DNA of 64,000 nucleotides from Bdellovibrionaceae bacterium UBA2339 (lineage in GTDB: Bacteria > Bdellovibrionota > Bdellovibrionia > Bdellovibrionales > JAMPXM01). The notes under the pieces are model-generated. The model made no database searches. It was not told the origin of the DNA and saw only the letters and a program-made list of their open reading frames with translations. The position numbers and the translations under genes are program-made. Positions 58,366-64,000 of the stretch are shown here, one piece after another. Position 1 is the first letter of the stretch. The number at the start of each line of letters is the position of its first letter. The stretch is taken from contig DDUL01000054.1 in NCBI GenBank assembly GCA_002344785.1, positions 5,627 to 69,626 of the forward strand. The letters run 5' to 3'.

Positions 58366-58965
58366 ATGAACCTGTTCCATAGTTACTCGGTCGAATTCAA
58401 AACTTACGAATTAAGTTCTAATACTTTGATCACGCTGAGTACGCCAAACACGACAACCGGACAGAGAGTGTTGGTCGTTTTCAATTTCAATACGACGTCG
58501 AAGGGGCCATGCAGAGATCTTCTCAGTAACTTGATTCTTGAAAATCTTCACCGCTTCAGATTTGCTTCGTTCTCTGCGGCGCCGGAAGTGGCATCACTTT
58601 CGATCGATGACTTCGTAGCCGCATTGGACAAGACCTATGGGCCAGACAAGCCAGAGCTTTATCCGAAACGGGTCGTTCTCATTGAAATTTCCCATCAAGA
58701 TACAAATAAAGACCCTTGCACACTGATCATTGACCCGAAATTCACCTCATCGCATCCAGACTTCGTATCTGATTTGAAGAGAGTGCCCCCAGGCGACACG
58801 ATCCCAGTTATTCAAACGCCTCTCGATGAAAGCAGTAAACTCGAATTTTTTAAAATTGTCGTAGCGAAGAGTATGAATGAACCCAACGAGCGTGACCTTG
58901 CTGAGGAGCAAATCTGGACGATTTTGGCTCACCTGCGCTTCACGGGATATTCCGTTCCGACATGA
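58366..58965 (+). CDS. second family-B RHS partner/immunity-like protein
   Basis: A 199-residue protein starting at ATG 58366 with GGGAG at 6-nt spacing. It is homologous to the preceding family-B gene: LFHSYSVEFKTYE, VVFNFNT, LENLHRFRFASFSA, KRVVLIEIS and AEEQIWTILAHL. No RHS tip lies immediately upstream, so it is an orphan. It is bracketed by the 35-bp direct repeats, as the family-A orphan is bracketed by the 70-bp repeats. Function is inferred from position only. Confidence 0.6.
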   Translation: MNLFHSYSVEFKTYELSSNTLITLSTPNTTTGQRVLVVFNFNTTSKGPCRDLLSNLILENLHRFRFASFSAAPEVASLSIDDFVAALDKTYGPDKPELYPKRVVLIEISHQDTNKDPCTLIIDPKFTSSHPDFVSDLKRVPPGDTIPVIQTPLDESSKLEFFKIVVAKSMNEPNERDLAEEQIWTILAHLRFTGYSVPT

Positions 58966-59105
58966 TATGCTATCTGTCCGGTACACGTCGGATTTCCTTC
59001 CGTCGGTCAGTCATGAACAGTATTGAAAAGTTGGTTGAAGGCCTCGGTTCAGGATTCCGAAGCCATGGTGTTAGCGAGAGCACGATCAAAACTCCGCATG
59101 TACTT

Positions 59106-59140
59106 GACCGGCTCCCCGAAATTTAGAGAGTCACGAACTT
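59106..59140. repeat. 35-bp direct repeat, right copy
   Basis: Matches 58313-58347 in direct orientation. The preceding frame also ends with DRLP before a stop, as in the RHS fragment, so the end of an RHS fragment may be part of the repeat. Nothing else recognisable lies between 58966 and 59223. Confidence 0.85.
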
Positions 59141-59223
59141 TGGACATTCGAAGAGGTCTCACCATCATCGAGTCAAAGATCGCCGTGAAGCGCGCCCGTT
59201 GGTGCCGAACTGTTAGCAAGCGT

Positions 59224-60393
59224 TCAATGTGAAGCTGGAGTGTGAGACTTGATCAGCGCTTTGAGCTCGGCCTCGGGATCCGAGTCGCTCTTGAGGGCCT
59301 TGGCCCACTCGATCAGTTTTCGCGCGTCGCCTTGCCAATGTGTCAGCGCTTTCTCGAAGTCACTGAGATCATAGACGTAGGTGCGCCAGAGCAGAAGCCG
59401 AGCATTGTTGAGGCGCTCTGGATCCAGCGCACGCGCGTAGTGATCCGCGGTGGGCGTATGAGCGGCGCGAAGCGCGGGTTCGATCTCGGCTTGGAAGCGC
59501 GCTTGAATTTCCGCGTAGCGATCGCGACGGGCTTTGAGAAATGCGGCGCGATCTTTCTTGAGCTCGACGGCGGGGCCGGCGAACCAGTCGCGAAGTGAGT
59601 CCAATTCCTTGGAAATGAATTTCGAAAAGATTTGCTCGGCACTCCGCTCGGCCCGTGCGGCTTTGACGGCGGCGGAGTCGGGACCGTCGCGCTCGGCGAA
59701 AAACAAGTCCGCCGCCCAGTTGCCAAGAAAAGTCGCGAGGCGCTCATTGAAATCCGCATTGGACTTGATGAACACGGTGGCGTGGACGTTTTCATGGATG
59801 ATGGTGTTCACCAGCGTGTAGTCGTCGTAGCGAAGCATGCTGGAGAGAATCGGATCATTGAACCATCCCAGCGTGGAGTAGGCGGCGACACCTCGCCAGT
59901 GCACGTCCAGTTCGCCGCTGGCCGCGAGGGCCTTGGCCTCGCGCTCGGTGACCTCGCGATTGAAATATCCGCGGTAGGGGAGAGAGCCAACGACGGGATA
60001 CCACCACGTGTGATGCTCCAAGCGATCAATCGGTGCGGCGTTGATCACGTAGCTCACGCTGTCGCGATCCAATTGCACAAAGCTTTCGTAGTTCAAATTG
60101 CGGTTTAGGCCCAAGCGCAGTTCGGCGAACTGCTTAGCATCGCGAGCGAGGCGAAGCTTCGCTTTGTCGGCTTCAGTGAGACGTGGGCTTTCGAGAACTT
60201 TCTCGAGCGGCTCGCGACTCCACAAGAGATCCACTTGCGCCCAGGCGTTGCGAAGCACGTAGCCGGTGGAGCAGCCGGCATTGAGCAAGGCGAAGAAAAG
60301 AAAAGCCAAGGTCCAAGCCCAGCGCGAGGCCGAGGCGGCCCTTGCCGATCCAACAACGCCAAGATGCAACTGATTCTTCGTGGGAAACTTCAT
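59224..60393 (-). CDS. predicted aminopeptidase lipoprotein (COG4324 type)
   Basis: A 389-residue protein. The signal segment (FLFFALLNAGCSTGY) has a lipobox LNAGC. The metalloprotease motif IIHENVHATVF (HExxH) lies near residue 205, preceded by RGYFNREVTEREAKALAASG and TLGWFNDPILSSML, which are conserved in predicted aminopeptidases of PF10023. The C-terminal helical half carries no zinc motif. The start overlaps the stop of the upstream barrel gene by 4 nt (ATGA). The substrate is unknown. Confidence 0.82.
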   Translation of the reverse strand: MKFPTKNQLHLGVVGSARAASASRWAWTLAFLFFALLNAGCSTGYVLRNAWAQVDLLWSREPLEKVLESPRLTEADKAKLRLARDAKQFAELRLGLNRNLNYESFVQLDRDSVSYVINAAPIDRLEHHTWWYPVVGSLPYRGYFNREVTEREAKALAASGELDVHWRGVAAYSTLGWFNDPILSSMLRYDDYTLVNTIIHENVHATVFIKSNADFNERLATFLGNWAADLFFAERDGPDSAAVKAARAERSAEQIFSKFISKELDSLRDWFAGPAVELKKDRAAFLKARRDRYAEIQARFQAEIEPALRAAHTPTADHYARALDPERLNNARLLLWRTYVYDLSDFEKALTHWQGDARKLIEWAKALKSDSDPEAELKALIKSHTPASH

Positions 60394-61037
60394 AGGAAAT
60401 AGGAAAGGCCAGCGCGCGCGGAGTAGTCAATCGTTACAGGTTTTTCCTGAATGGGGCGACTGGTCCACGCGTCGACACCGATCTTGAACTGCAGAGTTTT
60501 GGTGAGCGAAAGCTTGAAGCCGATGCCGGCACTCGGCACGGTCGCAGGCTCTTCTTTGATTTCCGAAGCGGGGAAGACGGTGCCTGCGGATCTGTACTGA
60601 TCCAAGATTCGCTTTTCAATGATGTAAGCCGCGCCGGCTTTCACGTAGGGCCGGAAGCTGTCCTCAGTGCCGCCGATGGTGAGTACAAAATCCAATCCCG
60701 CCATCTTGTAATACATGTTGGTGACGTGCCCTGTGGGCTGGTTGTCGCCGATCACTCGTCGGTTGATGCCGTCGGTGTATGAAAGTTCAATGGCGCTCGT
60801 CGGATCCAAGTAATACGACAGCGAGCCGCTGACGCTTTGAGCTTCATCATAGGCGTCACGATCGATGTTCGATCGCCGATAGGATCCTGAAAATCCAACT
60901 TCAAAAAATCCGGCCGAGGCCGCAGGCGCCCACGCGATCAACGTGACCGCCACAAAGAGCCAGCAAATTCCCAGCGCACTGAAGCGCGAGAATGATTGCA
61001 GTGAGTGAAAAACGACAGCCCAACTTCGCAGGTTCAT
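60390..61037 (-). CDS. outer-membrane beta-barrel protein
   Basis: A 215-residue protein. The signal peptide (ICWLFVAVTLIAWAPAASA) is followed by strands such as FFEVGFSGSYRRSNID, SGSLSYYLDPTSAIELSYTD, RPYVKAGAAYII and a C-terminal aromatic, ARAGLSYFL, typical of an eight-strand OmpW/OmpX-like barrel. It is the first gene of a pair with the predicted aminopeptidase (ATGA overlap), so the two may act together at the envelope. Confidence 0.8.
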   Translation of the reverse strand: MNLRSWAVVFHSLQSFSRFSALGICWLFVAVTLIAWAPAASAGFFEVGFSGSYRRSNIDRDAYDEAQSVSGSLSYYLDPTSAIELSYTDGINRRVIGDNQPTGHVTNMYYKMAGLDFVLTIGGTEDSFRPYVKAGAAYIIEKRILDQYRSAGTVFPASEIKEEPATVPSAGIGFKLSLTKTLQFKIGVDAWTSRPIQEKPVTIDYSARAGLSYFL

Positions 61038-61084
61038 AGGAAGAGTTTATCGCGTTAGGCGTGAACGCGTAGGTCCAAATTCCG

Positions 61085-62203
61085 CTAGGGACGCGAATCG
61101 AAGACGGAGTCGCGATCTTCGGCTTCAGCGTCCTTCGAATCTGGACTGGACCGACGGCGAGATACCGCGACTACGGGAACCTGCTCGACGTTGAAGGCGT
61201 ACATCAGTCGAATCGTGCCGTCGTCCTTCACCATTTCGCGCGGCGGATGCGGGATCCGTTGCGCTTCCGCGAAGGCGCGAGCCGGGGCGCGATCCAAAAT
61301 CTTTACGCCGCTGGTTTGGTGCAAGATGCTGCGCAAGTATCGGCCTTCGCGATCCAAGACAATTTCAAGTCGCGTTTCAAGTTGGCGATTTGTCGGCGGC
61401 ACCTCGCCGCCATAAACGGCGGCGCGCACGAACTTCACCCAGCGATGCCGAATTTGCTCTTCGACCCGCGCGTAGAATGAATAGTAAGTGAATCGATCCG
61501 TATTGAGCGCCGTGAAATTTCCGAGTTGAGCATCGGGAACATTTTCGCCAAAGGTCGATGCACCCGCGATTCGCGGATCAAAGGGCAAGTGCAGTGGCTT
61601 GGCCTCGTCCTCGGCATTTTTTTGCGCGACGGCCAAGTCGCCTTCGAGAGCTTGCGTTCCCAGTTCAGGCTGTTGCGTCAGTGCGGGGCGAGTGGGCTTA
61701 GCGGCCTGGCGGCGCTGTTGGTCAAATGAAGATTGTGATTGTGATCGAGGTACTCCGGAGCCGGCGCTCTCAACGGCGGCTCGCCCACCGCGATTCTCCG
61801 TCAAGCCGCTGGCCGCCGCGCGAGTTTCTTGCACGACGGTGCGACGTTCATCGGAAAGAAATCGACGTTCGACTTCGCGATCTGGAGCTTGGGCCTCGGG
61901 CGGTACATCGGTGCCGCGCACGACTTGTCGGGCCTGATTCTTCCACGCATCTTCCGGAGTTGTCGTCGGCTCGTACCATTCAAGCAGCGTCACGCGAGGC
62001 ACGGGTGATGAAGCCGGTGGCGCGAAATACCAAAGCCCCACGGAGATCAGCAAATGCGCGAGCACACTCAGTGTCACCGCAAGCGCCACGCGCTCCCAGG
62101 GCGAGGCCACAGGCGACGCCGATTCGACCCGCAAGACTTGCGGCGCTGTCGCGGCGTTTTGCGCTGCCGATTGCGCGTCAGATTGTGCCTCAGGCTGAGT
62201 CAC
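61085..62203 (-). CDS. TonB-like energy transducer
   Basis: A 372-residue protein if begun at GTG 62203, which follows GGGGG by 7 nt; a TTG start at 62311 would add 36 residues. A single transmembrane anchor lies at about residues 37-60 (VALAVTLSVLAHLLISVGLW). A Pro/Gln/Arg-rich periplasmic region follows, and a TonB-C-like domain, LNTDRFTYYSFYARVEEQIR, RLEIVLDREGRYLRSILHQT and DGTIRLMYAFNV. It would couple inner-membrane energy to an outer-membrane receptor. ExbB/ExbD are not in the window. Confidence 0.75.
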   Translation of the reverse strand: MTQPEAQSDAQSAAQNAATAPQVLRVESASPVASPWERVALAVTLSVLAHLLISVGLWYFAPPASSPVPRVTLLEWYEPTTTPEDAWKNQARQVVRGTDVPPEAQAPDREVERRFLSDERRTVVQETRAAASGLTENRGGRAAVESAGSGVPRSQSQSSFDQQRRQAAKPTRPALTQQPELGTQALEGDLAVAQKNAEDEAKPLHLPFDPRIAGASTFGENVPDAQLGNFTALNTDRFTYYSFYARVEEQIRHRWVKFVRAAVYGGEVPPTNRQLETRLEIVLDREGRYLRSILHQTSGVKILDRAPARAFAEAQRIPHPPREMVKDDGTIRLMYAFNVEQVPVVAVSRRRSSPDSKDAEAEDRDSVFDSRP

Positions 62204-62412
62204 GAACTGGCCCCCGTTTGCAAAGTCGAACTGAAGAACCTCATCGCATTCGCTAAGGCGAAGCCTGCGACTAACCCCCCGTGAGGACGTCGCATTCTCA
62301 AAACGATACAAGTGCCCTGGCCAATTGTCGAGGGGCCCGGAGGTCTAGGGAAAATGACTCAAGTTAGGACGTTTTTACGCCGAAGAGATTCATGAGGGAT
62401 GGGGGGATCTAC

Positions 62413-62955
62413 ATGAATAAACCAAGCAATGTCATCGATTTGAAGTCGCGCCGGCGCCTGCAAAATAAACCGGTTTCCAGCGCCTCGATGTCGCATGCTG
62501 ATCCAGATCCGACGACCGCCGCTGTCGTCGATATGACCGAGCGTCGCTCGCAAATGCTGGCGGATGAGCGCCGCCAAGTGAAGCGCACAATTTTATCTGA
62601 GTTCATCGGCGCATTCATTCTCGTTCCCGAACGCGGCCTGCAGCGCGTGTCACTTTACGATATCTCGGAGAACGGTTTGGCCTTCGATATGGACTTGGGG
62701 GGCGGCACGCTCAAGATCGGCGAAGAAGTCGCCATGCGTGTTTACCTCAATCAGTACACCTATTTTCCCTTCGTCGTGAGCGTGTCGAACTCGCGAGTTC
62801 TTCCTGAAGAAGGCGTTGTTCGTCACGGTTGTAATCTCGAAAAAGATTCCATGAACGCCGAAGCACTTCATCATTTTGTGAAGTTCATTGAAACCGTCAG
62901 CGCCTCGCTGAAGACGGATCACGGTGATGTGATGGTGTCGGGCTTGGGTCGATAA
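62413..62955 (+). CDS. PilZ-domain protein
   Basis: A 180-residue protein starting at ATG 62413 behind GGGGGATCTAC. The motif RRQVKRT is followed by SLYDISENGLAFDMD, the RxxxR...(D/N)xSxxG c-di-GMP signature of PilZ, here as RRxxKR and DISENG. C-terminal strands (VAMRVYLNQYTYFPFVVSVS) complete the barrel. It may read c-di-GMP made by the FHA-GGDEF protein 8 kb away. A strong terminator follows. Confidence 0.8.
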   Translation: MNKPSNVIDLKSRRRLQNKPVSSASMSHADPDPTTAAVVDMTERRSQMLADERRQVKRTILSEFIGAFILVPERGLQRVSLYDISENGLAFDMDLGGGTLKIGEEVAMRVYLNQYTYFPFVVSVSNSRVLPEEGVVRHGCNLEKDSMNAEALHHFVKFIETVSASLKTDHGDVMVSGLGR

Positions 62956-62992
62956 GCCGACCGCAGCTCGCTTCCACTCAGCGGACTAAATT

Positions 62993-63026
62993 GGCCGCGC
63001 TCTGCGAAGAGTGCGGCCTTTTTTTT
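62993..63026 (+). terminator. rho-independent terminator after the PilZ gene
   Basis: GGCCGCGCTCT pairs with AGAGTGCGGCC through a four-base loop (one G-T wobble), followed by eight T (63019-63026). It ends transcription of the PilZ gene 38 nt after its stop. Confidence 0.95.
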
Positions 63027-63139
63027 GGGCGATGGGCGCCTCGGCCTTGTCCCCTAACCGCGCGCGTCAGGATTGGAGGTGAACTCGACAAGGGCCCGCC
63101 TTTAGTCTGCAATCAAGTCAGGTAGGAGGGCCTTCCTCA

Positions 63140-64000
63140 GTGGTTCATGCACCTGGCTCGAACGGACTCGAGAGCGGTCAAAGCGCTCGAAAAATTGTCG
63201 TTGATACTAACGTTATCCTCTTCGATGCGCTGGCCATCAAAAAGTTTCGCGAAGCGGATATTCACATTCCGATCTCGGTGATCGAAGAAGTGGATCGCTT
63301 CAAGCGCGATCTTGGTGAGAACGGACGGAACGCCCGGCAGTTCTCGCGCTTCATCGATGAATTGCGAGAGCAAGGACCGCTCGGTCAAGGTGTGAAGATC
63401 GAATCGTCAAAGTGCACGGTTTACGTGAACACTGACGTCGATCAGTCGCAAATGCCTCGCGAGCTCAATCCCGAAAAAGCTGACAATCGAATCTTGGCCA
63501 CGGCGCTGGCTCTGCAGCAAAAGTACAAGCAGGCCGCGGTGGAGCTGGTCACCAAAGACATTAACCTGCGCATTCGCGCGGATGTCTTCGGTGTTGTCGC
63601 CAAGGATTACGAACCAGAGCGTGTCGAAATCGAAGAGATGTACCAGGGACATCGCGAGGTCGACGTTGAGCCGACGATCATCGAAGAATTCTACAAAAAT
63701 AAAATCATCACTTCGACGAACCTGAATCTGAAGGCGAATCAGTATGTGGTGATGCGCGACCTCTCCAATCCGAATCATTCGGCGATTGGCCGCTTCAGCG
63801 AAACAGAAAACGGCATTGTGCCGATCATGGTGCCCAGCGAATCGATCTGGGGAATTCATCCGCGAAACGTCGAGCAGACTTTCGCGATGGATTGTCTTTT
63901 GAATGACGAGATCATGTTTGTTTCGTTGGTCGGTAAAGCCGGAACCGGCAAAACTTTGCTGGCCTTGGCGGCGGGGCTTTTCAAGACGCTCGATGAGGGG
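63140..64000 (+). CDS. PIN-PhoH family ATPase, 3' end outside window
   Basis: This gene is missed by simple ORF lists because it runs off the end. GTG 63140 has AGGAGGG 9 nt upstream. The first 287 codons are visible. An N-terminal PIN domain reads KIVVDTNVILFDALAI (metal-binding Asp), PISVIEEVDRFKRD, DNRILATALAL and VTKDINLRIRADVFG. The PhoH-type ATPase then begins, with Walker A SLVGKAGTGKTLLALAAGLF at the very end. Such proteins (YlaK/PhoH2-like) couple a nuclease and an ATPase, probably in RNA metabolism. Confidence 0.93.
   Translation, partial: MVHAPGSNGLESGQSARKIVVDTNVILFDALAIKKFREADIHIPISVIEEVDRFKRDLGENGRNARQFSRFIDELREQGPLGQGVKIESSKCTVYVNTDVDQSQMPRELNPEKADNRILATALALQQKYKQAAVELVTKDINLRIRADVFGVVAKDYEPERVEIEEMYQGHREVDVEPTIIEEFYKNKIITSTNLNLKANQYVVMRDLSNPNHSAIGRFSETENGIVPIMVPSESIWGIHPRNVEQTFAMDCLLNDEIMFVSLVGKAGTGKTLLALAAGLFKTLDEG

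Noticed and set aside
1..64000. tRNA, rRNA, CRISPR, insertion sequence or prophage
   Set aside because: No GTTCRAxYC-centred cloverleaf, regularly spaced short repeats, or transposase or integrase motifs were found by reading.

Overview
This window looks like a chromosomal segment of a GC-rich Gram-negative bacterium, most likely a member of the Bdellovibrionota or a nearby deltaproteobacterial lineage. The evidence is indirect. There are many Sec-exported and lipid-anchored proteins, including an unusual [FY]QNC signal-peptide end. There is an FHA-GGDEF cyclase laid out like Bdellovibrio DgcB, planctomycete-like DUF1501/CxxCH gene sets, outer-membrane barrels, a TonB-like protein, LPS-type sugar genes and an exported RHS protein. 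No tRNA, rRNA, CRISPR array, transposase or phage gene was seen.

Layout. 1-10.2 kb: an L,D-transpeptidase (cut by the window edge), a patatin lipase, a pseudopilin-like protein with a structured leader, gcvP, a cyclic-nucleotide-binding protein with a CRP-type operator upstream, a DUF4286/coiled-coil/basic-tail protein, an ApbE flavin transferase and a fused methyltransferase. 10.3-18.9 kb (all minus): two export-rich operons. The first has a DUF1501-like Tat protein with three exported or lipid-anchored partners, two of them carrying CxxCH. The second has an SH3/barrel protein, DUF3570, a TlpA thioredoxin, DUF4266 and a CxxCH lipoprotein. 19.2-22.6 kb: a large exported protein and an EpmA-like enzyme.

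22.6-31.4 kb is an accessory island: a PKD-domain protein and a 1385-residue RHS protein (translationally coupled), a partner gene 13 nt downstream, an orphan paralogue of that partner, a small membrane protein, and a 70-bp direct repeat anchored at the 3' end of an HU gene. 57.0-59.2 kb holds a broken sister island on the other strand: a shared leader element, an RHS C-terminal tail remnant, a partner gene again exactly 13 nt downstream, an internal RHS fragment, a second partner-family gene and a 35-bp direct repeat. Together they look like a cassette-exchanging polymorphic-toxin system. The RHS tip ends in a twin Cx10C motif, and there are two unrelated families of candidate immunity proteins.

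31.4-40.6 kb: HU, a surface-polysaccharide group (O-antigen-ligase-like protein, two glycosyltransferases, Nudix), pyrD-gdhA, and a heptose-kinase-like gene. 40.9-47.9 kb: secreted proteins of unknown role around rlmN, plus a lytic transglycosylase. 48-56.9 kb: a PfkB kinase, a coiled-coil protein, a metallophosphoesterase, pgi, FHA-GGDEF, and an ECF-type sigma/putative anti-sigma/secreted helical protein set preceded by a sigma-54-like promoter. 59.2-64 kb: a predicted aminopeptidase with an outer-membrane barrel, a TonB-like protein, a PilZ protein with a strong terminator, and a PIN-PhoH ATPase cut by the window end.
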